Below, in pieces: positions 1 through 7,847 of a stretch of 64,000 nucleotides of DNA; position 1 is the stretch's first letter; the number at the start of each line of letters is the position of its first letter. Origin of the DNA: Zhongshania sp. R06B22 (GTDB lineage: Bacteria; Pseudomonadota; Gammaproteobacteria; Pseudomonadales; Spongiibacteraceae). The notes under the pieces were generated by a model. It made no database searches, was not told the origin of the DNA, and saw only the letters and a program-made list of their open reading frames with translations. Where the stretch lies: NCBI RefSeq assembly GCF_040892595.1, contig NZ_JBFRYB010000002.1, forward strand, positions 124,001 through 188,000, read 5' to 3'. Both the position numbers and the translations under genes were made by a program.

Positions 1-1173
1 GGCCTTTCCTACAACTGGCTGCTAGGTGCTTATACAGGAGATGCGTCCGCTGGGTGGGATCCGCTGGTGTTTGAAATTGGAGCGGATGTTGCTGCATCTA
101 TCTTGCCACCTCTTCCGCTAAGTGGCGGAGTTAAAGAATCTGTAGCAGGTATCGTCGATACTGATGCGGACGCTTTTTTTGCAAACTTTTCTATTGAATT
201 GACCGAGTGGATGGCATTGGACTTGGGTGTTCGGCGTTCCGAGGAAACTCGAAAAATAGCAAAAAACAAGGCTCAGCTAACTACATCTGTTGACCTTGGT
301 CTCGTCGACCTTGGGTTCATAACGGAGCAGGTCCCGGTTGTTGTGAGGGATATAAGTGGGCCAGAATTAGTATTTGAAGATACCTCATACCTTGTTGGTG
401 TGAACTTCTTTCCCAGCGACATTGGTATGTTCTATGCGAAATTTGTACAAGGTTTTAAGTCGGGTACCTGGAATGTGACCGCGCTATTGACCGCGCCAGA
501 TGCGGTTGATCCTGAAGAAGTCGATTCCTATGAAGTCGGTTTCAAAGGCGAGTTTTTCGATCGATCGCTGCGTCTCAATACTGCGGCCTTTCGTTATGAC
601 TATCGGGGCTTGCAAAATTATCAAGTAGAAATAGCCAGCAGCGGTACTGTATTGGTTAAATCGATTGATGAGGCGGAGATAAATGGTGCTGAGTTTGATC
701 TTACGTACATGCCCCCGATAGACGGTTTGCAGATCATTTTGAATGGCTCTTATATTAATACCGAGATTACCGAATGGCCAGATGCACCGTGTTATGACGA
801 AGTCACATACTTGAGTTCTGGCGGCTGCGATTTCTCAGGAAATGAGTTGGGCGGTGCGCCTAAATATAGTGCTAGCCTAGATATTAATTATCAATTCAGT
901 TTGTTCAATGACGAGTTTCAGATTGGCGCAAATTATTACGAAAACGGCGGTTTCTTTTTCGACGTCCAGAATTTAGTTGAACAAGAGAAATACGGAATTT
1001 TCGGTGTTCGCGCTTCGTGGATAAGAGATGAGTGGGGAACGACTGTATCGATCTCAGGAAAAAATATCACATCTGAAGACTATCGCGATTTTGGTATCGT
1101 CTTCGAGGCTGGAGAAGTTGTTCGTTACGCGCCGGCCGCAGAGTGGAATGCTTCGCTTAAGTGGGAATTTTAA
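1..1173 (+). CDS. TonB-dependent outer-membrane receptor, C-terminal part (5' end outside window)
   Basis: The frame is open from the first base and encodes about 390 residues of beta-barrel; the plug and TonB box lie upstream of the window. Barrel-like alternation of aromatic and small residues is visible, for example 'GMFYAKFVQGFKSGTWN' and the 'EVDSYEVGFKGEFFDRSLR' strand pair, which recur in receptors of the iron-complex/outer-membrane type. The protein ends in a terminal Phe (LKWEF), the usual C-terminal signal for BAM-dependent insertion. It should import a scarce or large substrate using TonB energy; the substrate cannot be read from the sequence. A second receptor of the same broad family follows after about 0.57 kb on the same strand, so the two may be related tandem copies or a regulon. 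Family assignment is confident; a GTG at 67 is only an internal codon, not the start. Confidence 0.9.
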   Translation, partial: GLSYNWLLGAYTGDASAGWDPLVFEIGADVAASILPPLPLSGGVKESVAGIVDTDADAFFANFSIELTEWMALDLGVRRSEETRKIAKNKAQLTTSVDLGLVDLGFITEQVPVVVRDISGPELVFEDTSYLVGVNFFPSDIGMFYAKFVQGFKSGTWNVTALLTAPDAVDPEEVDSYEVGFKGEFFDRSLRLNTAAFRYDYRGLQNYQVEIASSGTVLVKSIDEAEINGAEFDLTYMPPIDGLQIILNGSYINTEITEWPDAPCYDEVTYLSSGGCDFSGNELGGAPKYSASLDINYQFSLFNDEFQIGANYYENGGFFFDVQNLVEQEKYGIFGVRASWIRDEWGTTVSISGKNITSEDYRDFGIVFEAGEVVRYAPAAEWNASLKWEF

Positions 1174-1748
1174 TAATTTTAAGTTATCTGGTGATTTGGT
1201 GTGCTTCGCCTGATTTTTAAAGGCGAAATTGTCGGTATTTTTTCGAAGAATAAATTGAGCAGGCGGACTCGAACTTGCAAGCTTCGGGTTTTTAGAAATC
1301 CTGTTGACTCATGAAATGTTATTTTATCCGTATTGCATTCCGAGGCGACTCTTGCTTATGAGATATAAAGGTATTTTAAATAATATTAGGGTCTCACAAA
1401 GCTCCGCCAATCATCCTGTGGCTGCATCTCAAGCGATGTATTTCTTGGGTTAGATAGGAAGTTCTTATAAGGCGTGGCGCAGTTCGTTAGTTCGATGGGT
1501 TGTCGATGCTGTCGAAGGACATAGCGGGCTTTGCAAAAAAACTGGACTTTGACGGACAGAGACCTGCCTTTAACGAAAGCTATCTTTTGTAGACATAGCG
1601 ATTCGACCTTTTAGAAGTGATGCGTGTTGCAGCCGGGAGGGCAAAAGATGGCGGTAGATTAAACAAAGTTATCTGGATTTTTAGGATGCTGCTTTAAGCC
1701 CCTTTGAGGCTTAAGGGCAAAGATATTTCGAGTGGGGGAGGAGAGGTG
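1174..1748. other. Intergenic region between the two TonB receptors
   Basis: No convincing gene. A 7-bp hairpin (TTCGCCT at 1205-1211 pairing with AGGCGAA at 1221-1227) lies just after the first receptor and may end its transcript, although the T-rich stretch only begins about 10 bases later. A segment near 1256-1311 resembles a degenerate tRNA on the minus strand (listed separately). The last 20 bases hold a strong purine-rich ribosome-binding site for the second receptor. Confidence 0.5.
1256..1311 (-). pseudogene. Degenerate tRNA-Arg(UCU)-like fragment
   Basis: Read on the minus strand, this piece carries a T-loop-like TTCGAGTCC, an anticodon-loop-like TTCTAAA, and GAGTCA where the D-stem/anticodon junction would be, in the order and rough spacing of a tRNA-Arg(UCU). 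The stems do not pair properly and there is no acceptor stem, so it cannot be a working tRNA. It may be a decayed partial tRNA such as an integrase attachment remnant. Chance resemblance is possible. Confidence 0.25.
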
Positions 1749-4166
1749 ATGATAGTAGCGAGGCGAATCGCTGGACTGGCGCTTTTAGTGTTTACAGCTG
1801 CTGGTTTCGAGGCTGTGGCCGAAGACCGGGCGTCCGCTGATCCCAAGCCCGATGGGCGATCGCAAAACCCTATTTCTGCACTAACGGGTGATCTCGCTGC
1901 CTCTAAGCTTAGCCCAAAGAATCGACTGCTTGAGGAAGTCGTCGTTACGGCACAAAAGCGCAAGGAGTCGCCGCAGGATGTGCCAATCTCACTTCAGGCA
2001 TTTAGCGCTGAAAATCTTGAGGCGCGCGGTGTTCTGGACAACTTTGGCCTTCCCAAGATTACCCCGGGTCTCACTATCACCCAGCAAGTCGGGTATACAA
2101 CGACATATATTCGCGGTATTGGCAGCGATGCTTTTCTGTTGGCAGATCCTAGTGTCGTGAATTATATCGATGGTATTTACCAGCCGTTTGCATTGTCTCT
2201 GGTTCAGGATTTTGGCGCGGTTGAACGGATCGAAGTGCTCAAAGGCCCTCAGGGAACGTTGTTTGGGCGTAACGCCCTCGGCGGTGCGATTAACGTAATT
2301 ACTAAGGACCCGTCCACGGAATCTGTGGAGGTGTCATTGCAAGCTGTTATCGGCAGCTTTCAGCAATCAAACAACCGGTTGCACGTCAATCTGCCCATAG
2401 CCAATTGGCTGGCGGTCAGTCTATCCGGCGTTTTTAACACTCAGGAAGCTCACCATGATGGTCGACTCGATGTGCGCCCGGACAATACCGATGGTCGTGA
2501 CTTGCCCAAGGAGAAGTCGCAGGCTGGCCGCTTTAAGCTTCGTCTTTTACCTGCCGAGTGGTTGGATATCAACCTAGCCTACTATCGTCTCGACATTGAG
2601 GGTACGGGCACAGTATTCGCGGTGAATACCGAGCCTAGCTTGATCAGCGAGTTGGCCGGGGTTAGGCCAATGGATCCCTACAACGGTGAAAACAACGAGG
2701 CGGTATACTCTGAAGCGATCAATGAAAATTTCTACGGTAAGGTCGACATAAACGCTCCATGGTTAGATATCAAGGTTCTGGCCAGTGAACAGCGCATTGT
2801 TTCGCGCCAGCTTTTTGACTATGACGGAGCGCGGCAGCCGTTAGTTACATTCGCCTTGGATCCTGGTGTGGCCGATGTTCGTACCACAGAACTGCAGCTA
2901 CTTTCGAATGAAGGGAGTTGGGGTTCGGACTGGCTGGAGTGGATCTTGGGAGCGTATTACTTTGACGCGACGCAGGGCCTTTCCGGGTTCCTCCAAGCTG
3001 CGACAACTGACCTAGATAGGGGCTTGCTTTTGGGGGCCAGATTGCCGGAGGTTGTGCCCGCGACGCTCGAGGCCCTTCTGGGTGATTCTCTGTTGCCTAC
3101 AGGGACCGTTGACGCGGTGGGTCTGGTCGGGACGGAGTCGCTGGCGATTTTCTCCCAAGTCAAGTTGGACGTGACGAGCTGGTTGTCGCTGACCGGTGGG
3201 CTCCGCTGGCAGAACGAGGAGCGAGTGCTGATAGAGTCCAGTTCCGGCCTGCGCACTCTCGGGGGGCAGGTTGTTCCCTTGCAGAACTTCAGCGGTCGAG
3301 ATAACCCCGACTTTCGTGATACGACGCGTAGTCTCGATCCTAAGCTGGTCCTTGAGATGCGTCCAAACTGGCAGATCCTAGGCCCCGATGCGATGTTGTA
3401 CGCCTCGTGGCAAACTGCTACCAAGAGCTCCACTTTCAATGCCGTGAATATCACTGATGATCCGGAATATGTCCGGGCGGAGGAGCTCACCGCTTGGGAG
3501 CTGGGAATGAAAACCCAGCTTTTCGACGGCTTGGCATCGCTCAATTTGGCTGCCTTTCAGTACAATATAGAAGACCAGCAGGTGCAGTTTATTTCCGTTC
3601 TAGAGGGTGGCATCGCGACATTTGAAAACGCGGCTGAAGCGCAAATTCAGGGTTTAGAAATTGAAACGACTGCGCAACTATTTCCGTCCTTGTGGAGCGG
3701 ACTCGTACTCAATGTGGCTTATGCCTTTTTGGACTCGGAATATGTTTCTTTTCCGGATGGCTCCGGCTTTGATGAGGACACTGGTCTACTCACCCAAAAT
3801 AATGACTTCACTGGTAACCAAGTGGTGCGGACACCGGAGCTATCGGGAACTGTCGGGCTAACTCAGGCTTTTGATCTTCCCAGCTTGGCTGGCACGATTG
3901 AGGTCGGCGCCAGTTATTACTACAACAGTGGCTTTTACTACCTAGCTCAGAACACGCCGAACGTTCAAGAAAATGCATATGAACTGGTTGATGCTCGGCT
4001 TACCTATATCCATAACCTGTGGAACCTGCGGGTGTCTGTGTTTGGTAACAATTTGTTAGGAGAGAAATACAACTACAGTCGCTTGGCCACCGACTTTGGA
4101 ACATCCGACGCCGTTGCACCGCTGCGCTCAATCGGTCTGCGCCTTAATTGGGATTACAGCTTTTAG
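1749..4166 (+). CDS. TonB-dependent outer-membrane receptor
   Basis: A complete receptor of 805 residues. I place the start at the ATG at 1749, which follows a strong GGGGGAGGAGAGG ribosome-binding site and opens a signal peptide (residues 1-24, hydrophobic LALLVFTAAGF); the upstream in-frame TTG at 1704 is less likely. A TonB-box-like stretch (EEVVVTAQKRKES) sits at about residues 62-74, followed by the plug domain with the family motifs 'VERIEVLKGPQGTLFGRNA' and 'GGAINVITKDPS'. The rest is a 22-strand-type barrel ending in Phe (NWDYSF). It should carry out TonB/ExbBD-driven uptake across the outer membrane. Substrate unknown: the family includes many catabolic receptors and no siderophore biosynthesis gene is nearby. 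It follows another receptor on the same strand, and downstream lies gene-poor DNA with a broken integrase. Confidence 0.93.
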   Translation: MIVARRIAGLALLVFTAAGFEAVAEDRASADPKPDGRSQNPISALTGDLAASKLSPKNRLLEEVVVTAQKRKESPQDVPISLQAFSAENLEARGVLDNFGLPKITPGLTITQQVGYTTTYIRGIGSDAFLLADPSVVNYIDGIYQPFALSLVQDFGAVERIEVLKGPQGTLFGRNALGGAINVITKDPSTESVEVSLQAVIGSFQQSNNRLHVNLPIANWLAVSLSGVFNTQEAHHDGRLDVRPDNTDGRDLPKEKSQAGRFKLRLLPAEWLDINLAYYRLDIEGTGTVFAVNTEPSLISELAGVRPMDPYNGENNEAVYSEAINENFYGKVDINAPWLDIKVLASEQRIVSRQLFDYDGARQPLVTFALDPGVADVRTTELQLLSNEGSWGSDWLEWILGAYYFDATQGLSGFLQAATTDLDRGLLLGARLPEVVPATLEALLGDSLLPTGTVDAVGLVGTESLAIFSQVKLDVTSWLSLTGGLRWQNEERVLIESSSGLRTLGGQVVPLQNFSGRDNPDFRDTTRSLDPKLVLEMRPNWQILGPDAMLYASWQTATKSSTFNAVNITDDPEYVRAEELTAWELGMKTQLFDGLASLNLAAFQYNIEDQQVQFISVLEGGIATFENAAEAQIQGLEIETTAQLFPSLWSGLVLNVAYAFLDSEYVSFPDGSGFDEDTGLLTQNNDFTGNQVVRTPELSGTVGLTQAFDLPSLAGTIEVGASYYYNSGFYYLAQNTPNVQENAYELVDARLTYIHNLWNLRVSVFGNNLLGEKYNYSRLATDFGTSDAVAPLRSIGLRLNWDYSF

Positions 4167-4194
4167 TAAGTGCACAATGCCATGGCCGGCAGCA

Positions 4195-4425
4195 TTAAGG
4201 GATATGGATTTGATGTTTCTCAGCAAACGCAGCAGCACTTTTCATGTCCCCAAACGCGTTCAACAGCATTTCCGACGCACGATCTTTGACTTCTTTTTCT
4301 TCGCTGGAAGTTAGTAAATTAATCCATGTGCGAACGAGTGCTACCGGAGGTTCTCTTTTGTCTGTCACGGGTGATCCTGATGTTGAATTTCTGCGCCGAG
4401 GCAAGGCGTTATGAATTTGCTTGGC
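4195..4425 (-). CDS. Small hypothetical open frame downstream of a broken integrase
   Basis: About 76 codons are open after a stop at 4426-4428, with a possible TTG start at 4404 (69 residues). The C-terminal half looks protein-like: a charged amphipathic helix (SSEEKEVKDRASEMLLNAF) followed by 'KSAAAFAEKHQIHIP'. It lies in the same reading frame as the integrase remnant upstream (4618-4761), separated by three in-frame stops, so it may be the tail of a decayed mobile-element gene instead of an independent gene. It runs convergent to the TonB receptor ending at 4166. There is no clear ribosome-binding site. I do not recognise the family. Confidence 0.3.
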   Translation of the reverse strand, partial: AKQIHNALPRRRNSTSGSPVTDKREPPVALVRTWINLLTSSEEKEVKDRASEMLLNAFGDMKSAAAFAEKHQIHIP

Positions 4426-4761
4426 TTAAATAGAATATGTACCAAAAATCTGGGGCTCATTATATGACAAACCTAGCCCATTTGGATATTCAGAAAATTC
4501 GGTTCTCGAGCTTCCCTTAAAAGTCAGTGTTACCTCGGCGTTCCCAATCATTTCGGACAGGCCTACCGAGCATTGATAAAAGCACGGGTATCACTGCCAA
4601 AGTTCTACTAGCAATTTTTACCTAGTGTAATCAGGTCCTTGTACTTTCTGGCGGTTTTGTTTGTTGTCAGTAAGCGCGGTCTGCTCCCTAAAGCGAACTC
4701 CATAAAAATGAAAATCCAGTAGTAATTTACCATTTTCCTTACCTGCTCTAATGTTGCCCAT
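4426..4761 (-). pseudogene. Remnant of a tyrosine recombinase (arm-type DNA-binding N-terminus)
   Basis: From an ATG at 4759-4761 (minus strand) the first 47 codons read as the N-terminal arm-type DNA-binding domain of phage/island integrases (DUF3596, Arm_DNA-bind_2 type). The pattern 'GNIRAGKENGKLLLDF', then 'YGVRFREQTALTDN' and 'NRQKVQ' matches the family consensus as I know it (GSIR.RKENGKLFFDF..G.RCREQTAL.DT..NR). The frame is cut by TAA at 4618-4620, TGA at 4591-4593 and TAA at 4426-4428, and the catalytic R-H-R-Y domain is absent. This is the scar of an integrated element; whether the open stretch 4426-4590 belongs to the same gene is uncertain. Confidence 0.6.
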
Positions 4762-4923
4762 GACATATTGCTCCGTTCGCCATATGGATATCCATTTGGT
4801 TAAATTGGCAACTACTTAACATTTCTTCTTCATACCGCTTTCCATAGGTATAGAATTTTGCGTCGCCCGAATGGCTTGATGTAGTGCTTACCTTCCAGCA
4901 AAACACTTTCGTTAAGTTGTGCC

Positions 4924-5031
4924 GTGGTTGACGTTATTTTGTCTGGCGTAGACGGCGGCGGTAATTCATTGGATATGTTAACTGGGTTAATAGATAAATC
5001 GCTGGGTGGCTTTCGTTGCGGTCTTGCATAG
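4924..5031 (+). pseudogene. Possible decayed copy of the downstream repeat lipoprotein (C-terminal end only)
   Basis: A 35-codon open stretch ends 'GGGNSLDMLTGLIDKSLGG' plus a few residues and a TAG. It resembles the C-terminus of the lipoprotein encoded at 5222-6655 (NPLDILTDTVTGLLGG): identical at N, L, D, L, T, L, G, G over 16 positions, and in both cases preceded by Gly-rich sequence. A strong terminator follows 30 bases later, although no intact plus-strand gene lies upstream for it to serve. I infer a decayed tandem paralogue; the similarity is short and could be coincidental. Confidence 0.3.
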
Positions 5032-5060
5032 ATAAGAGTGGTACAACAAGTAAAATGAGA

Positions 5061-5088
5061 AGACGGTCTCAGTGCCGTCTTTTTTTTT
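5061..5088 (+). terminator. Rho-independent terminator
   Basis: AGACGG (5061-5066) pairs with CCGTCT (5075-5080) around an 8-base loop, and the hairpin runs directly into nine T residues. Orientation is plus strand. No intact plus-strand gene ends just upstream. Confidence 0.8.
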
Positions 5089-5221
5089 CGTTATAATCTA
5101 GGGTCGGTTTTCCCTTGCAGTCGTTATTGTGTCGTACTGTTTAAATAGGGCGGAATGAGAGGCAGCGATCGGCACGTGGTGTCAGGCTAGCACCTCGATA
5201 GTGACTTGAAGGAATAAGAAA

Positions 5222-6655
5222 ATGTTGAAATTATCTTCGAAAAGTAGGGCATTTATTTTAGCTCTCAGTGCAAGCTTGGTACTCACCGCCTGCGGTGGGT
5301 CTAGTAGCAGCGGCGGTGGAAATTCAAATACTGTTGCTGATGGTGGTTCAAACGGCGGTGCTGATGGTGGTACGGACGGCGGTACAGATGGTGGCACGGA
5401 TGGTGGTGATGAAGTTGCTAGCTATCGTGGTATTGAAGGACCCTTGGACGCTGTTCAGCAGCCCTTGTCTGAACAGGTTTTTGGTGGTTTAGCGTCTGCT
5501 GCTGAAGGCACGCCTCTTCAGGCGAGCTTCAGTTGCCTTGATCAAGTCGTTGCCCAAGATACCCTTGATATTCTTGACGCAGTGTTGGCGGCGGTTAATG
5601 CTGAATCTGCGTCTGATCCAGAGCAGGCATTTTCGGCGGCGGCAGAAAATGTGCAGTTAGCTAGTAATGAACTGTTGGCAGACTTACCTGGTTTGCTTAT
5701 GTCTTTGGTTGGGCAAGGTGACTGCGACGGTGCAGCTGCGCCGGGTGGTGAAAACCCACTTGCAGGGACTCCACTAGCACCGCTAGGGGAGGCTTTGGCG
5801 CCGATATTAAATGCAGGAGGCTCTGGGGGTGACGCTGGCGGAGACGACGGTACACTAGATTTAACGGCGTTGATGGTACTTACTGGTCAATTACGTGATG
5901 CTTTTGATGAAGGTTTGAGTAATTTGCCGGCTGAAGTGATGGACGCTCCAGTACTAGGTGGCGCCTTAACTACCCTTAAAATGGCCTTTACTGACCTAGA
6001 TAATACGGTCGTCGCAATCGACAGTGGTAATGGCGTGTTGACAGCATTCCGTGTTTCTCAGACCGTAGAGAATCTTCTGAAAAATGTGTTAACGGGCATT
6101 GTTCCGATTACTTTTATTGAAGAGCAATCTGGACAGCAAGGTGTGGTGTCAGAGCAAATTAACAGTGGCGTCGAGGCCTTAAGTGAGCAATTACTTGGCG
6201 GCTTGGCCGCGGTGTTGGCGCCGACGTTTGATCAACTATTTGGTGGCGCTGCATCACAGCTATTTTCTGGTGTGAATACTATTCTGACTCCGATTGGTGA
6301 AGCGTTAAGCGGCAGTGCTGGTGGCGATGATGGCGGTGCTGCTGGACCAACTGGTACTCCGCTTGATGCACTACTTGCTCCTTTAGAGGCGTTTGCTGGT
6401 ATGTTGCAAGGTGGTGGTGCCGGTGGTGGCGAAGGTGGTTTGACCGGAACGCCTTTAGACCTGTTGCTAGATCCGCTGGCGTCGGCATTAGGTGGCGGTG
6501 GGGCGTGCCCTCTTGCCGGTACACCGTTAGATCCCCTGTGTGCGGTCGTTACTCAATTCCAGGCTGCAACCGCCCAGCAGCCTAGTGCTAATCCGCTCGA
6601 TATACTTACTGACACAGTCACAGGTCTTCTTGGTGGATTGATCCCTAAGGGCTAG
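5222..6655 (+). CDS. Surface/outer-membrane lipoprotein with Gly-Asp tether and PLD-type repeats, function unknown
   Basis: 477 residues. A lipoprotein signal peptide ends in the lipobox LTAC with Cys at residue 24; the residue after Cys is Gly, so no inner-membrane retention Asp and Lol transport to the outer membrane is likely. Next comes a flexible low-complexity linker (residues 25-63) with repeated DGGTDGG units. The body is Ala/Leu/Gly-rich and carries a spaced repeat of the form (G)TPLxxLLxPLxxxL: about residues 180, 380, 410 and 430 and, as NPLDILTDTV, near the C-terminus. Each repeat is preceded by Gly/Asp-rich spacer. Two Cys pairs may form disulfides. There is a good ribosome-binding site (GAAGGAATAAG). 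I do not recognise a named family. The amphipathic repeat could bind a surface, lipid or polymer, but that is conjecture. A likely decayed paralogue fragment lies just upstream. Confidence 0.8.
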   Translation: MLKLSSKSRAFILALSASLVLTACGGSSSSGGGNSNTVADGGSNGGADGGTDGGTDGGTDGGDEVASYRGIEGPLDAVQQPLSEQVFGGLASAAEGTPLQASFSCLDQVVAQDTLDILDAVLAAVNAESASDPEQAFSAAAENVQLASNELLADLPGLLMSLVGQGDCDGAAAPGGENPLAGTPLAPLGEALAPILNAGGSGGDAGGDDGTLDLTALMVLTGQLRDAFDEGLSNLPAEVMDAPVLGGALTTLKMAFTDLDNTVVAIDSGNGVLTAFRVSQTVENLLKNVLTGIVPITFIEEQSGQQGVVSEQINSGVEALSEQLLGGLAAVLAPTFDQLFGGAASQLFSGVNTILTPIGEALSGSAGGDDGGAAGPTGTPLDALLAPLEAFAGMLQGGGAGGGEGGLTGTPLDLLLDPLASALGGGGACPLAGTPLDPLCAVVTQFQAATAQQPSANPLDILTDTVTGLLGGLIPKG

Positions 6656-7044
6656 ATACATACCTTGGATGGTATGGATATTAGTTCTTTATTAAGAACG
6701 CTAGAAAGGTGGCTTGCAGAACATTTAGGTTGGCCTTAAATCACGCTTATATTGATGCGGCCTTGTTGGACTGTAATAACCAGCAAGGTTTAATTGCACT
6801 AAGTATTAAAAGAGACAATTTTCTCAAAGACTTGAGGTGAGGGTGGTGTTTCACTGTCGTATGCAATTCGTGGTTAAACTTTGGCTACAAATTAACAGCT
6901 TAGGCGTTCGGCGTTATTATGATAATGGAGTGTGGTGCGATATAAGCGCCTGTCGTTGACCGAAGGTCGATTGGTAGAGTTTGGAGTTTTACTAGATCAC
7001 GCTTTGTGCGCAGGATGGGCACAGAGGTCCAAAACCGACAGGCG
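6656..7044. other. Intergenic region with nested inverted repeats
   Basis: No gene seen. A weak hairpin (CATACC with GGTATG near 6660-6677) follows the lipoprotein. Between 6947 and 7044 a 9-bp perfect inverted repeat (CGCCTGTCG at 6947-6955; CGACAGGCG at 7036-7044) encloses two smaller hairpins (GACC-GAA-GGTC near 6959; a TGTGC/GCACA stem near 7010-7027). This could fold as a three-way RNA on either strand and abuts the tRNA terminator. Confidence 0.4.
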
Positions 7045-7083
7045 AAAAAAAACGGCAAGCCAGTAAGTAACTGATTTGCCGTT
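7045..7083 (-). terminator. Terminator of the initiator tRNA gene
   Basis: On the minus strand an AACGGCAA stem (7076-7083) pairs with TTGCCGTT (7051-7058) and is followed by a run of T (A run 7045-7052 on the plus strand). It lies 9 bases downstream of the tRNA 3' CCA. Confidence 0.85.
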
Positions 7084-7091
7084 CTTTAATA

Positions 7092-7168
<77 letters not shown>

Positions 7169-7205
7169 ACTGATCTGCTGTCGTTTTCTCTATGACAGGG
7201 CGCGC

Positions 7206-7234
7206 ATTATAGGGGCGGAAATTGAGTAATGCAA
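7206..7234 (-). promoter_or_regulatory. Sigma-70 promoter of the initiator tRNA
   Basis: On the minus strand TTGCAT (7229-7234) and a perfect TATAAT (7206-7211) are separated by exactly 17 bases. The bases after the -10 are GC-rich (GCGCGCCC), a discriminator of the kind found in stringently controlled stable-RNA promoters. Confidence 0.85.
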
Positions 7235-7376
7235 CTGCTTCTCGAAGATAAAACAAAATAAGCACTTTTTTATTGGTCTGCACAGAAAAGCACTGTGTTT
7301 ATAGCGTTTGTGCGATAGCTGTTTAGTTTGTTGCTCGTTTAGGGCTGGTGATTTTTGGAGTTCGAAAAAGGAATCA

Positions 7377-7640
7377 CTACTTCATCGCCTCAGTTTCGCT
7401 TACTACCGGGCGGTCAGTTCTACTGCCGCGCATTATATCGCTGTCTGGCGTGTCGGTGCCGTTGTAGTGTGCGAGCATCACGTGGTCGTCGTGGACCTCT
7501 ACTAGCACGCCAACAAAGGGCATATCCATCATTGAGCCTGCCACTCGGTAGCTCACAAGGTCGCCTGGCTTAAATGTCTGGGGGTCAAAATTTAGGTCGA
7601 AGGGGCACTTCTCGCCGTCTGCACCGCTCATATCCATCAT
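7377..7640 (-). CDS. Small conserved-looking cytoplasmic protein, function unknown
   Basis: 87 residues, no signal peptide or membrane segment. The start ATG at 7640 follows an AGAGG ribosome-binding site; a second ATG is adjacent. The middle (FKPGDLVSYRVAGS, then GVLVEVHDDHVMLAHY) alternates short beta-strands and reads like a small SH3-like barrel. The N-terminus carries a single Cys (KCPFDLNFD). I do not recognise a named family. It stands alone between the tRNA and the sugar dehydrogenase. The coding call rests on composition and the ribosome-binding site. Confidence 0.6.
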   Translation of the reverse strand: MMDMSGADGEKCPFDLNFDPQTFKPGDLVSYRVAGSMMDMPFVGVLVEVHDDHVMLAHYNGTDTPDSDIMRGSRTDRPVVSETEAMK

Positions 7641-7847
7641 GGTTTGTCGCCTCTATTATTAGGTTGTGCTTCTTAGTGCTTGGGCGTGAGTGTAGCAATT
7701 TTATAATTTCTAAACAGTAGCACTGCCCGTGGCGTTCGCATTCTAGACGATGATAGCTGCTTGGCTGTTGAGTTTTTGACGCTGTAAATATTGGCGTCAT
7801 CAGGCTAATCTGTGTTCTTAAATCGAATTAAGGGATGCAACATAGCA

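Larger units (their letters stand above)
4762..5221. other. Gene-poor stretch between integrase remnant and lipoprotein
   Basis: No intact gene. It contains a plausible decayed lipoprotein fragment (4924-5031) followed by a good rho-independent terminator (5061-5088), both listed separately. The final 60 bases are the leader of the lipoprotein gene at 5222. Confidence 0.5.

Noticed and set aside
2957..3544. 195-codon minus-strand frame inside the second TonB receptor
   Set aside because: Antisense shadow of a clearly coding receptor; Ser/Arg/Pro-rich composition and no family resemblance.
5182..5397. Minus-strand Pro-rich frame opposite the lipoprotein linker
   Set aside because: It is the complement of the DGG repeat, giving an artificial PPSVPPS pattern.
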